Source: Syncephalis fuscata
Lineage: Eukaryota > Zoopagomycota > Zoopagomycetes > Zoopagales > Piptocephalidaceae
Reading direction: 5' to 3'
Assembly (NCBI GenBank): GCA_025786725.1
Contig: JAHLTZ010000006.1
Span: 1 to 64,000, forward strand
DNA length: 64,000 nt
Shown here: positions 1 to 12,253 of the stretch, in pieces
Numbering within the stretch: the stretch's first letter is position 1
Layout of the letters: every line of letters begins with the position of its first letter
Made by a program: the position numbers and the translations under genes
The notes under the pieces: generated by a model
Told to the model about the DNA's origin: nothing
The model's database searches: none
The model's input: the letters and a program-made list of their open reading frames with translations, nothing else

Positions 1-226
1 GTATAAGGTAAATATAATAATGCTTATTAAAGTAAAAAGTAAATAAATAAGTAAAATACCTTTTTGTAGTTTCTTTATTGTCCCCCTGGTGGTAATGGCC
101 GTAGAAGACAGCTGCTGTTGCTGTGTTGCCACTAAATTGACCACCTCCTATAGTTTGTATAAATAAATAAGGTTTAACGGTGGTCGTTACGTATAAACGG
201 TAGCCTACCTCGGTTGATTTCGACAT
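1..226 (-). CDS. 5' end of an unidentified gene leaving the window
   Basis: Only the first two coding exons are inside the window. Exon 1 (226 to 209) reads MSKSTE and ends at a GTAGGC donor. Exon 2 (147 to 60) follows a TAG acceptor in phase 0, reads 29 codons starting EVVNLVATQQQQ, and ends at a GTATTT donor. The next intron runs past position 1. The start is the first ATG, and the exon/intron sizes match the rest of the window. The peptide is polar with a Gln run and no recognisable domain. Both splice sites are good, so I think the gene is real, but the product is unknown. Confidence 0.5.
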   Translation of the reverse strand, partial: MSKSTEVGYRLYVTTTVKPYLFIQTIGGGQFSGNTATAAVFYGHYHQGDNKETTKRYFTYLFTFYFNKHYYIYLI

Positions 227-516
227 GGTACACGTATTTAAGGAATGAAGAAAGAAAACGTTACAAATGGTCTCCGCGTTACTAAAAAAGCAGGCCTTTT
301 ATTTTTGATAGTAATAACGTGAACATTTTTACTTATAATGTAATCAAATAAACAAACGACATTGACAATCGGTGTCAATATCCGTCAACATTACTATGTT
401 ATTTTGTTGTCAACTACATGGCTATTCAATGCTATTATACAACACTAATAACAATAAAAGCGAAAATAGCAGCTTTATAATTATAGACATATTGGCAAAT
501 CTGTATTATAAATGGA

Positions 517-1375
517 CTATGTCTTTACTTTGTCCATAAGTGCTTTACAAGCTATCGGCTTTTGGTTTTTAGAATAATCTTCTACGCTGGGAGCCTCAAG
601 CCATGGATCAAGTAATTTGTCAATAATGTAAACGATGCCATTACTAACATTAATGGAATAAGACGCAACAATAGCGCAGTTAACCATCATGCGCCGAGGT
701 TCCATATGGATAATAAGTGATTTGGGAGTATTGTCGCGGAAAAGAGCGCTTGTTGCTAGAAAAGACTGGGTATGTTTTGGCCAACTACCAAAATCGTAAC
801 TGTCTTTACTGGCTACGTGATAGGCCAACATATGTTCTAAATTGTTTAAGCCATCTGGATTTTTTACCGCTTCTTGCCATTTGTCGGCCAGTTTAAATCT
901 ACTATTATTAGTAGCGAATATCTAAATAGCATATTATTAGTATTGATCTAATCACAACTATTGTTTACTTTTATTCATCTAGGCTTGTCATCCAACTATA
1001 AAAATACAAATAAACAAACAAACAACTTACTGTGTATCGTTTTGACCGATCGCTTAAATAGCTTTTAAACTTTTCCGATGCATTGACAAGGCTTGCAAAA
1101 GAGGATAGACCTTTAACGTTGTTCAATACATCCATAATAGTAAGGTTGTTGTAGGCCTTGTTTTCCACTAATTCAAAGCCAGGACGTGTATCAAGTGAGG
1201 GATATTTCCCTGGAAGTTTGGCAGGTATGGCACCTTGTGTAATAGAAGGTAGCGTAGATTCTGGTCCAGTATCAGCTTGTGGCCGAGCAACTACTAGACC
1301 ATACAGACCAATGGTTAGAAATTGACATAGTATTGTCAAATATAACATCGATTTAAATGACAGATAATACAACAT
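517..1375 (-). CDS. Secreted fasciclin (FAS1) domain protein
   Basis: Two exons (1375-1031 and 921-517) joined by a 109-nt intron (donor GTAAGT, acceptor TAG) give about 249 residues. The N-terminus is a hydrophobic signal sequence (MLYYLSFKSMLYLTILCQF). A single FAS1 domain follows: the first helix region TIMDVLNNVKGLSSFASLV, the junction reading IFATNNSRFKLADKW, the conserved HMLAYHV stretch and the closing VYIIDKLLDP. FAS1 domains act in cell adhesion and at cell-wall or membrane surfaces. A second in-frame ATG at 1345 also fits a signal peptide. No GPI signal is evident, so a soluble or wall-associated secreted protein is inferred. Confidence 0.8.
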
Positions 1376-1790
1376 TGAGTGGTTTGATATGTGCAAGAAT
1401 ACAACGTGGTGCTGATAGTGTTAGGTTATCTTAATATGACAACAATACTAAGAGGAAGAAATGCTAGAATGCTTTGCAACGGTAATGAGAATAGTTGTCT
1501 TTAGGTGTAGACAACACTGTATCAATGGAGGCCTTGCTATGCTTATATTGAGTGACAGAAAATAAAAGAACAAAGAGCAATGCAATGGACTATTGCAGCT
1601 TATAACCTTCAGTTAGAAATGTTACACCATCGATGATAATGCAGAATGTCACTATTAATAGCATGAATCTCAGTGACATGTACTGTTGAAGTAAACGCTA
1701 TTGAGCGGGTGCTTTAAATAACTAGAGTGCAACATTAGCAATTGCTATTTGTTTAATTGCTTATCATCATTCTTGCTACTTTCAAAAGAT

Positions 1791-2072
1791 ATGTCAGATC
1801 TAGTTACAGTTCTATTGCTTTCCGGGTTAATATTGTTAATATGGCTAATGTCGGTGTATTTTCAATGGTTTGGAAATAAAGAAATATTGTATAAGCGAAC
1901 ACTTGGTATTCAGGTGAACTCAAGGGATATAGATTTATATTTAAATATAGCATCTAAAACGCCAGCACAAGAGAGATGTGAAGCAATGATACGATGGCTA
2001 CAAGGCGAATTTGCTCCACCATTATCGACAGGGCATCACTTGAAATATCGTTATGGTACACAGCATAAATAG
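1791..2072 (+). CDS. Small single-pass membrane protein, unknown function
   Basis: An intronless 93-codon reading frame beginning MSDLVTVLLLSG. Residues about 5-25 form one strong hydrophobic helix, followed by a polar tail containing YKRTLGIQ and EAMIRWLQGEF. The first ATG is used. Its stop lies 35 bp from the stop of the convergent SMC1 gene, a spacing seen between other real genes here. I do not recognise the family. The evidence is the open frame, the clear membrane segment and the position, so it is likely but unproven. Confidence 0.5.
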   Translation: MSDLVTVLLLSGLILLIWLMSVYFQWFGNKEILYKRTLGIQVNSRDIDLYLNIASKTPAQERCEAMIRWLQGEFAPPLSTGHHLKYRYGTQHK

Positions 2073-2107
2073 CTGCTATAAAAGAATATTTTATTATTAG
2101 CAACAAA

Positions 2108-5100
2108 TCATTCTTGGTAATCGGTTAACTAAATAAAGTATTTGTATTCATAATAATTATTAGTATCAAGTAATTAGCAAATGCTATTATATTTACCTTT
2201 AGAGTAAGTACGCGACTACTGCTTGATGTCTGATCTCGGTAGACGCCTACGAGTGATTGTGCGCACTCATACAGCGAATTTTTCAAAGAAATGACAATAA
2301 ATTGTGCCTGTTGTGTTAAACACTGTTGACTAATGTACGAAGCAATACGAGATACATTGGCATTGTCCAAAGCTGCATCGACTTCGTCCATAACGAAGAA
2401 TGGAGCTGGCCGATAGCTAAAATATACAAACAGTGGATTAGTTGATAATCACTGCTACTCACTACCTATCCCATCTTACCTATGAATGGCTAATAGTAGA
2501 GCAAATGCCGCCACTGTCTTCTCACCGCCCGATAGCTGTTCCATATCACGGAAACGTTTCATAGGTGGCATGGCATGGTATCGAATGCCTTCGAGATATG
2601 GTTCCTAGACTTTGCTATTAAATTATGCTGAAGACGTAATTAAGTTTAATACCTCTGTATTTTCAACACTCAAGTATGCGGTACCGCCCAATGGAAACGC
2701 TTTACTTTTCGTCAAATCCTTGTATACTTGATCGATCTTTGCTTCAATATGGCCGAACGCTTCCATAAATCGACGATGGCTAGCATGAATGCCATTAGTA
2801 TATTGTCATCATTACTGTCATTAATACATACCGTTCCTGTTTTACTTGCTTAAATCGTGTCTGTGCCTCGTCTGCGCTACGACGTGCTTGTTCAAAGTCT
2901 TGTTCAACAGCTCTATAACGACTCTCGGCATTATCCAAACTAATGGTTTTGTTTTTTAGTATCGTATTATTGTTAAACTTTGTAGTGTACGCTTACCGAT
3001 CAAGTGCTCGCAAATTAGGAGCAATGAGTTCTATCTCGGCCGTCAATTCTGATAAACGCGTGTCATATCGCTGTCCATAATCATCGTTGGCATCTTCACG
3101 GGCGCGGTGATCCAATGATCCGAAATCCAGTTCAATCGACCATTCATGTGAACGCATTAATGCCAGGGACGATGTTTGGCTTATCTCGCCCATGACAGTA
3201 TCGTCTACATCCATGGCTTCCATGCCAAAGTTTTCTGCTGCCTATAGAACAAAATAGCCAGTGTTAAATAAGAACCAGGTACTATTGCTTCTATAGCTAC
3301 TTCATTGTTCTCCATAGGAACATCTTCAATTGAGCCGCGTATAAATGGCAGTTTTACACCGTCTAATCGGCAACGACGCAGTATAAGTAGACGATCTGAA
3401 CCAAGCTTTTCCAAATCTGACTCCTAATATATAAATAAATAAATTAATAAATTAAGCGTTATATTACTATTGCTATCCCAACTACAAAAGTCTTACCTTC
3501 TCCATGGCTGTCTTAGCCGTTTCATCTACTCGTTCCGACCATTGTTCAACTTGTTTTCGATGTTGTCCCACTATTTCATTCTGGGCAACAAGCTGTTCAC
3601 GCAATTGTTTAATTTCTTGCTCAATGCTTTGTAATCCCTTTTCTCCATCTTGTTCACCGCGTATCAATATATTGATGTCATTCTGATGTATTTCAAGCTG
3701 ACGCATTTCATTTTCAAGTGATTTCTGAGCTTGTTGAGCTCGTGAATTTAACTCGTCCAATTGTTGATTTTCAAATGCCAATCTATTGCTGTTAGCCAAA
3801 TGTCACAAACTATTCATAAGACTTACTGAGTATTCAATTTTGTTTGTTGGACCGTAAATTGAAGACGCTTCTCATTATTCTGCTGTGTTATTAATAGTTG
3901 GCCTTGTTCATAATCACGAATATTTGCTAAACCAACTGCTTGACAGAATGATTCAAATAGCTCATCTTCAACGACATAAATCTCCTGTTCCTTTCCACCG
4001 ATATTGCTATCAAGTGTTGCCATGCTGGATTGCATCTATAAAATAGTTAATAACAACTATTACAATATTTCTTTAGTTACCTGTGTAATACGTGGTTTAA
4101 GCTGCTCCAATTCTCTTCGTGCATTTCCGACTTGTTGCTGAATAGCTGCCAATTTACGCATAACTGCACTCTAATGATATTATTAATAATTAAATTATAT
4201 GTATATAATATGATATATTACATACCAGTTCTTCCTTTGCATATGCCAAACGTGTTTCTAAACCAGTGATTGTGGTTTGTAACTGGGTATCAGTAGTGAA
4301 TTGTCGTTTATCCTGAGCTAGTGCTTTCAATTGGACAACTAGCGAATCACGTGTCTTTTTCATTGCTATTACAATTATTATACAGTAGTTATAGCCATTA
4401 ATATTAATTCTACTGTTCAAATGGCCTCATTCACCTTCAACTTCACGTTCTTCCCAACGACGAGCAGCGGATGCTACGCCGGCTTTACCACCCGTTATAA
4501 GACCGCTTTTATGAATAATTGTACCTTCCAAAGTAACCGCTATTAAATAATTAGCCCAATTAGTATATAAATAGGCTGGCAGATATAATAAAATGGTACC
4601 TTTTACTGGAAGCTTATCTTCATAGCAAATACGTCGAGCAATGGCAATTGTGTCACAGACAATATTACTACTGCAAACATATTGCATAGCACGCTCTAGC
4701 ACGGCATCATATGTACTCTAGGTTAAGGAAATAGTTGTCAATAGTGTAGTATTATTTTATAGTGTTATCAAAAGGATATTGTATTGTATCAATCAGCAGA
4801 CGAACACCAGAACCAAGAGAACGTAAACGCTCGTTTATAGTTGGTGTATGTAACGTATCTAGTGGTAGAAAGGTAGCTTGGCCAATGCGTTGTTCTCGCA
4901 TATACTGATATCAAAATAATGGTATATTAGTAAACCGACTAACGTGTATCAATTACATACTTGTATACATTCAATGGCCGTCGACTGTTTATCAACTATA
5001 ATAGCTTCCATATTCTTGCCAAGTGCCACTGATACTGCAGCATCATATTTACGCTGATTTGGTTTACATAGATCAAGTACACGACCATAAACACCTAATA

Positions 5101-7339
5101 TAATATAGTATAGTATAGTAGTTGGTTATTTCAATTATTATGTAACAACTTGATAGAATTACCTGGATAAATACGTTTCATATCGCGGACACAATTAGTA
5201 AAACGCTTCTCTCGGTCTGATGCCCGTTTAGCCATCGATGCTTGCATTAATCGTTGGAGTAAAACATTGAGCTTTTCGTTTACTTCTATTTCCTTGTGTC
5301 TATAGATATTATAAGCATTTTTATAGTAATTAAAATAATCATCACACTTACGCAATGCGTTCTTTTTCCTCATTGGCAGTGATTAATTCTAATTTTGCTG
5401 TTTCATAATTTTGTGATAATTGCACAATTTGTTCATTAATCTATAGTTTAAATAAATAAATAATATTAATTGCATAATATGATATCAATTGCATACCGAA
5501 TTACGCTGATCCACCAATAGTGTTTCTTCATCGCTTAGTTTTGTAAATGACTGTTGCGTATTTTTAAACTTTTCCTCTAAACGACTAACGGCTTCTTTGT
5601 CTGCCATACGTTGTCGTTTAAGTGTAGTAATTTGTTCCTGTTCACGTGCAGTCTTTAATTCACAGGTATCCTTGCTATTGATGCAATATCATTATTGTAT
5701 TAGTAGTTATGAAATTAACAACGATTGACCTACATTTCTCGGTAAGCTTGCAATTGTTGTTCATCTAATACTAAGCCGGACTTTTGTGCTTGTAATTGTA
5801 CGGTAGCTAGCATTGTTTTTACAGTTATTAATATGAATAGATTTGTATCTATTATTACCTTCAAATGTTTTGGCTGCTTCATTGACATTCTGAAGATCTG
5901 AATTCAGCGTTTTAACAACTCGTTGCTAAATGTAAGCTATATAAATAACAGAGCAAATGTATATAATCTCTTTATACCTGAGACTCGCGTTGATGAGTCA
6001 ATTTCGTAAAAGTATTTTGTAATTGTTGGATTTTTTGCTGCAAATGTCGAACCATTTCTTCAAGCTTTAATAGCGCTGGTTTCTAAATCAATTGGTAAAT
6101 ACCTGACCTTATTCCATTTATTATTAACACTTACACTCTCTTCACTGCCTTTCTTTAAACGGCGAATACGCTGTTCTTCTTGTAACATTTGTTTCTGGAT
6201 CTGTGCCTTGGCTCGACGTGCAGCTGCATATTCTGTATCGAATCCATTCTATTCACCAATGAGTTAGTATGTCAACTATCAATACACACACATATATATA
6301 TACATACCTTTTCTTGCTGTTGTTCTGCCAATGCATTATTAAGTCTGTCCAGCTCTCTTTCCAACTTAACAAATTGCTTTTCAATATGATATAGTCGCCA
6401 TAAGGATCGTATAATATTGACTTGTTCCTAAAGTGATATAATAGCCGTTATTCAATGCCTATTACTCTTTGACGTTCCTTTTACCTGCTGTTCTTTTAAC
6501 TGTTCATATCGTCGTGACTCTGCATGTGTTCACGAAACTGTTTCATTTCAGCAGCTATTTCCCGTTTTTTATTGAAATTGTCTGTGGAATTCTCAGTAGC
6601 TCGGGTTTGTTGCACTTTTAATCTTTCATACTCAGCGGCCAATTCATGGGATCTATGATAATGGTAAATAATCAATCATTATTGTTGTTACTAAATATTA
6701 CCCGCTTATTTCTTCAATTAATTGTGTCAAATCCTTGGGTGATTGTGAGGCAATCGATTCTACATCACCCTAATAGTTTATAGTTAGTAATTAATTAATT
6801 GGATCTGCAACTAATAGATTTACATACCTGGAATACCAAAAAGTTACGTGCTTTGACCAGAACATTTTGTTCTTCCAAATACTTTGCATACTCGGTATAA
6901 GTCACTGTGCGGCCATCTTTTTTATATTCACTAACACCAGTATGGGTAATACTGTATTCATAATAGAGTTGATAAGTAATACATAAGCTTATGATGTAAA
7001 TACTTGCCTGCGGGTTAAGCGTACTTCGTTAGCATCGTTATCAACGTAGACGGCAGTGACAGCTGCTCGTTTGCTTGTTTCAGTCGTTTTTGATGTTGCT
7101 GGACCTTTTCCACGTCGTGACGGGTCGTTTCCTGATCCACGATAGATAAGCTCGCTTAGCTGTGTTGAGCGTAACTGCGCTGACTTGACACCCAGCACAA
7201 AGCTAATGGCGTCCATTAAATTAGATTTACCCGCGCCATTGGGACCGATAATCGAGGTGAAGGAATCAAATGGGCCAATGATTTGCTGGCCGCAATAAGA
7301 TTTAAAGTTCTCGACTTCAAGGCAAAGTAAACGGCCCAT
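2108..7339 (-). CDS. SMC1: Structural maintenance of chromosomes protein 1 (cohesin subunit)
   Basis: The cohesin ATPase subunit that pairs with SMC3 to hold sister chromatids together in the nucleus. The gene is split into many short exons. Exon 1 (from 7339) starts [15 protein letters not shown] and carries the Walker A motif GPNGAGKSN. Coiled coils follow. The hinge lies near 4430-5100 ([38 protein letters not shown]). The C-terminal head has the signature [18 protein letters not shown] near 2520 and the Walker B/D-loop [10 protein letters not shown] near 2390. The last exon adds LTDYQE and a TGA at 2108. The first intron has a GC donor (GCAAGT). One base appears to be missing near 6522: the reading frame changes from ..FREHM to [13 protein letters not shown], both matching the family. 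Divergent from the RRG9-like gene, with 195 bp between starts. Confidence 0.93.
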
Positions 7340-7534
7340 TATGAAAGAAAAGTAAACGAGAATGAAAGGAAATCAACACTGGTCGTATTACGCGAAATAG
7401 AAATAGAGCGATTAATTTGAGGGAAATGGCACAATAAAAACGCGTTCATAATGAAATCTAATTTTTGAAGACTGAGTTATTTTTTTTTGCTTTTTACTAC
7501 TATTGATCTATTCTTAATTATTACTAATTAAGAC

Positions 7535-8760
7535 ATGACCACAATGTTCGGATTGAGCGCTGCTCATATGTCAAAACAGTATCTTAGTTTATTGAGGACT
7601 GTAAAGAATAATAGTAGACCACTAGTAGCCAATGTGAGTGTTGCTTGGTATTCACAAAAAAGATCATTTCCACCGGTAGCGGACGTGCCAGAGGAAGATT
7701 CAAGTATACACAGCCCGTAAAAAGGAGATTGAGCGCTGTGGAAAAACAGCGTCTTCAGGGATTGTCTGGTTGGAAGCTAAGATTAGAAGAGGAGAAGATG
7801 CGATCGTTTGGTCCTTGGCGTCCAGAGAAAAGAGTGGCTCGATCAACAATGGAACAAATGCGTATGTTGCATAAAGAGGTAGATACAAAAGTTATAACAT
7901 TATAAATAATGTAGTAAATAAGTTAAATACTAATAGTATATTTATTAATAGTTTCCTGATAAATACGATGTTAAAGCTCTTTCAGCACAATATAATATTT
8001 CATTTGAGGCTGTACGTCGTATTTTACATTCAAGTTTTGAACCAACACCCGAGATTGCAGAAAGACAGGAGAAAAGACGGCAGGAACAGCGAGATACATA
8101 TGTTACTGATTTAATGAATAAGCGCCGTGAAGGAGAGCGCGAGAAACGATATCAAACATCATCAGACTCGCAAAGTACAGATAGATACTCGAGAGACAAT
8201 GATAGATATTCGAGAGGCAATGATAAATACTCAAGAGATAATGATAAATATCGAGAGACAATGATAGATATTGAGAGATAATGAAAATACTCAAGAGATA
8301 ATGATAGATACTCGAGAGACAATGATAGATACTCGAGAGATAATGATAGATATTCGAGAGATAATAATGGCAACAATCGGTATGATTCGAGGTAAGTTAG
8401 AACAAATATATTAAATGTAAGTAATGGTTTATATATTAATGGTTTATCTGTGGTTGTAATAATAGATCAACACCACGGCGTCAAGGCAAACTTTCAGAGC
8501 TTGATATGATAATGGAAAAAGAGTCGATTAAAATACATCCAGCATTTACCAACCGATTTTTGGAAATTCCATTGTACAAATCAGTTCAACGTGATCTATT
8601 AAATGCTGGTGAACAGAAGTGGCAACAAAAGGTCCGTACAAGCCGTGCTAAACGGTTTGCCGAAACACTGGGTATTACCAAAGATCATATCAATGACGTA
8701 CGTTTACTGTATAAAACGAATCAAGAACAACTGAAGCAATCCAACACTAAGAAAATATAA
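7535..8760 (+). CDS. Rrg9/neugrin-family mitochondrial protein, frame broken in a repeat
   Basis: Exons are 7535-7633, 7714-7878 and 7952-8376ish, then a last exon from about 8465. The N-terminus is Ser/Arg/Lys-rich like a mitochondrial leader. The core reads GLSGWKLRLEEEKMRSFGPW, then MEQMRMLHKEFPDKYDVKAL and FEAVRRILHSSFEPTPE, which is the pattern of the Rrg9/neugrin family, needed for mitochondrial genome maintenance and respiration. After it comes a 7-residue repeat (DRYSRDN type, 8180-8365) in which three adjacent units each lack one base. The frame therefore meets TAA TGA at 8279-8284, then returns in frame and continues to 8760 (ending KQSNTKKI). Either the protein stops early or the sequence has errors. 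The product name is inferred from the core motif only. Confidence 0.6.
8180..8365 (+). repeat. 21-bp coding minisatellite, 9 units
   Basis: Nine head-to-tail units of the type GATAGATACTCGAGAGACAAT, encoding D-R/K-Y-S-R-D/G-N. Units 1-3 (8180-8242) and 7-9 (8303-8365) are 21 bp. Units 4, 5 and 6 (8243-8302) are each 20 bp, each lacking a different base. The net loss is 3 bp, so the frame is restored after unit 6. Confidence 0.9.
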
Positions 8761-8765
8761 AATGA

Positions 8766-9094
8766 AAATGGTTGTACATGGGATGATGTTTAAATACGCT
8801 GAAATAATAATAAACTAAAATATTTGGTATTTAACTATTTAATGTTTTTTATTTTATTGCATGTGTTTATTCAATATTTATAATAAAATGTACAATTGAA
8901 TAGTACTGTATATTTTTATTATCTTCTATATTATGTGCTTGCAAAATTGATATAATATTGTTGTGATCTAACTTTGTGCTGTAGTAGTAGAGCATTAGCC
9001 AATCTATCTAGTTGTTACTATTTGAGCAACTATGTAAGTAGCTCTAAATTTCATATTTCCTTAATACATGATCAATTTTATTTCACACACGTGT
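8766..9094. other. Gene-free AT-rich spacer
   Basis: Downstream flank of the RRG9-like gene. Very AT-rich with stop codons in all frames and several AATAAA-like motifs just after 8800 that could serve 3' end formation. I see no gene here. Confidence 0.5.
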
Positions 9095-9930
9095 ATTATT
9101 TATTATAATGTATAGTTCTGCGTATAATAAAGCAAATTACTTTATATTTTGCGCAAATATGCATATGACATATAGATAGCTATTGACAAAGTATACCGTA
9201 GTTGTATTGCATGATGATGTAATAACTGTGATAATACGCTAATAAATGTGTAAAAATTACAGGTTTTAGTCATTCATAACTTACATAAATAAAATACAGC
9301 AAAGTGATTCTTGGATTCGAGTTTTCCATGCTTAGTTATACAGATTGATATAAGAAATTGAACAAAAGTTTTTGCAACAAAAGCTGGTTAAAAATGCAAT
9401 TGACGTAAATGTTTGTTAACTAAAATTACGTCATAAGTCTACATATAGTATAACTCATTGCTGTGCATCGCTATTTCAACATAATTACTTGCTATCATGC
9501 TTGTTTTAGCACTATAGAGCGTCTTGGATTTAGTTTAGATTGAATCTTATCTTTATTATTAAATTTCTAAACTCGTGGAATTTACATACTTTCTTGTTAA
9601 CTAATAACACCTAAGTTGCATTTTTAACCAACTTTTTTGCAAAAATTGTTACTCTATAAATCATACTATTTCTTGCAACTAAGCATGGATAACTTGAATT
9701 CACCAATTATTTTAATATATTTTAAGTATATAGGTCATAAACAGCATAAAACAGCTATTTTTGCGCATTTATTAACATATTCGCGCAATTATTACATCAT
9801 CACACAATGCAACTACAGTATACTTTGCCAATAGCTATCTATATGTCATATGCATATTTGTGCAAAATATCCGACAATTTTCTTTATTATATGCAAAGTT
9901 ATACATAATATTATTAGCACTTTACTAAGT
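9095..9930. repeat. Imperfect inverted repeat with ~310-bp arms
   Basis: The left arm (about 9095-9405) and the reverse complement of the right arm (about 9615-9930) match with scattered differences. The clearest shared blocks are AAATATGCATATGACATATA followed by GATAGCTATTG, then GATGATGTAATAA, and near the loop TCCATGCTTAGTT and GGTTAAAAATGCAA. About 200 bp of AT-rich spacer separates the arms. No open frame or recognisable transposase is present. It could be a MITE-like foldback element or the product of an inverted duplication. Arm ends are approximate. Confidence 0.7.
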
Positions 9931-9966
9931 AGATTAAAAATACGTAAATTGCATTTTGGCTAACTT

Positions 9967-10220
9967 TATTTGCAAATCAGCGCTACGATAAAACAATCAC
10001 CAGGTTTACTGGTTCATTATTGACTGAAGATGCCATCGCATGGCTAGAACAATACGATGAGTGTGCTGAAAGGAATGGTTGGTCATCATCAACCTTGCTT
10101 CGTGCAACAACCATTTTTTAGCACACTCGTCGTAATATTCTTGTCACGCGATGGCATCTTCAGTCAATAATGAACCAGTAAACCTGGTGATTGTTTTATC
10201 GTAGCGCTGATTTGCAAATA
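9967..10220. repeat. Near-perfect palindrome built on a Gag fragment
   Basis: Arms at about 9967-10082 and 10106-10220 are inverted copies around a loop of roughly 23 bp. Both start and end with TATTTGCAAATCAGCGCTAC or its complement and are identical for about 80 bp outward from the palindrome ends. Divergence is concentrated near the loop. Confidence 0.85.
9981..10121 (+). mobile_element. Retrotransposon Gag-like fragment
   Basis: A short open frame reads RYDKTITRFTG, then TEDAIAWLEQYDECAERNGW, and stops at 10121. The pattern F-x-G ... D-A-x-x-W-L-x-x-Y-x-x-x-A-x-x-N-G-W is typical of the capsid region of Ty3-type LTR retrotransposon Gag proteins. Only about 45 residues remain. No protease, reverse transcriptase or LTR was found beside it, so this is a relic. 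A second, inverted copy forms the other arm of the palindrome. Confidence 0.6.
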
Positions 10221-11479
10221 AAAATGTTTGGCTAGGCTGAAAATTTACCTATGGGTGGTTTGTTCTATCAAATAGTTCCAAAATTCTACCCGGATTCTGT
10301 GTAGTAACTACCGGATAATCACCGCAGTCTGTGACAGGTCAGTGATTCTATTTATCGATTTAGGAACGAATCGGGAAGGGTTATTTGTGTCGACCAACTA
10401 TTGAATTAAATGAGCATTGGTGACTGGAACCGTCTTCGAAGTAATCGCTAGTCGTGCATGGCCTATAGCGCGGGCCTTGTCTTCAAGGCATAATGATAAA
10501 AAAGCACTTATTATTTCTTGTGATGAATAGCCCGACTATACATTGCTTCCAGACGCTAATCGCCAGTATGACGTATACTGGGCCACCTCTTGGGCAGGCC
10601 ATGTATTGGTCAAGTTGTTTATTTTGCAGTAACGTCAATGGTACTGACGGCACGACGATAGTAACAAATATAACTAAGTAGTAGTAATATATCAATATTG
10701 AAGTAATGGATATTGCTAATAAAGGAGTTGTAACGTAAATAAGGACGATAAGGAGTAATCAGTAGATAATGAACTAGTAGGATTGATCAGGAAGTAGTTT
10801 GTTCTTTCTGTGCTCGTTAATATAGATTTTATGGCAAAGCTGGAAAAATATCAGCGATTGTTTAGTCAGTAGAAAAATAGGAAATTTGAAATATTAAAAC
10901 AAAAATTTAATAAAATAAATAAACACAGTTAATTTTATTTATGCTTATTTAAGTAATTAAAATAAAATGCTATATTAATAAATATATATTTTAATAAATT
11001 CAAAAAAGTTTTAAATAATGTGCTTGTCTGCCAATTGTTTAATCATTCAAAAACTTTGCTAAATCAATTAAAACAATGCCAATTAAATGATTTTAACGAT
11101 TTAATATTAATAATAAATATATTTATTGAATATGCAATTATGACACTATTGTACAACACGATGTCCATTTACACCGTCTTCATTAATTCCTCATTTACTA
11201 TATAAAAGTTTATTGTTTCATTATTTGACATTCTCACGAACCCTGTCAAATTGCCTAATTTGGTATCGTAATTAATTACCATTTATAATTACCAACTATA
11301 AATAACTGATCAAATGCGCACTCTAAATAAACAATTAAGCTTTTAATTACATTCATTTGTTCATTCGTTTTTAAATAATATTATAATAACCAGTTTATTT
11401 AGTAATACGTGAACTTATTACTATTTAACTTGATAAACAAGCTGAATTCGGACCATTTAAAATATAGTAGAATCGATAC
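10221..11479. other. Gene-poor stretch
   Basis: 10221-10900 has a mixed base composition and short unconvincing frames on both strands, possibly degraded transposon sequence next to the Gag palindrome. 10900-11470 is extremely AT-rich with no coding signal. I cannot assign a feature. Confidence 0.4.
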
Positions 11480-11719
11480 TTAGGCCATTCTATCAATAGT
11501 GCTACTTGGTCTTGATGCGCTGCGCTGTCCACGTGCACTAGTGCTAGTGCTATTTCTTGGTGTGATGTCGTCTAACCAGGTCTCGAAATTGGTATTGGTC
11601 CTCATCGAGTTTGTACCGACACGCGCTTCACGTCTACGTCGCCAAGCACATCCAACTAAGCCAGCAACAAGTCCTACATTGCCTATGATAGTTAACATAA
11701 TGATCAATAGCTTATCCAT
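11480..11719 (-). CDS. Small membrane protein with Ser/Arg-rich tail
   Basis: An intronless 79-residue frame starting MDKLLIIMLTIIGNVGLVAG. Residues 3-28 form a single hydrophobic segment, ended by a WRRRREAR cluster that would place the tail in the cytosol. The tail contains a WLDDITPRNS stretch and many Ser, Thr and Arg residues. No family is recognised. The charge pattern across the membrane segment and the GC content, higher than in the flanks, argue for a real gene. Confidence 0.5.
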   Translation of the reverse strand: MDKLLIIMLTIIGNVGLVAGLVGCAWRRRREARVGTNSMRTNTNFETWLDDITPRNSTSTSARGQRSASRPSSTIDRMA

Positions 11720-12253
11720 TTCCAAACAAAAATGAATTTAAGTAATGTAAACTTGGACAAGTCGAATAATATTTTAAGCAATTGCTTAATGGATTTTCAA
11801 TACAGTTAAATAAAGCTTTATTGCTTTATATTTATATTTAGCAATTATTGACTAAGCAATAGCGTCACAAAATGTTTAATAGACAGTTACTGACGTTGCA
11901 GTATCTACATGCCAAATTATGTATACAGCTGTTATGAAATGCCATGTGTGGCTGTAAATCCCTGTCATTACCAATCACATTATGATACCAAGCCATAGTT
12001 TATTTCTCGCTTTAATGATTTTTATTTAATAAAAGTGATACTTTGTAAATGTCTACAATTTCATTAATGTTTAATAAAAAAATTTATTTTCTTAATAAAA
12101 TATAGTGCCAATCACCAGTATTAAAAATGTCATGATGCTAATAATAGCCGACATAATAATAGCAATAACGATAATAATAGGTTTTATTGTAACTTGCCCT
12201 TTAAGGGAAATAAAATAGCCATCACAAAGGCATAATCATTCGCCCGCATTGGA

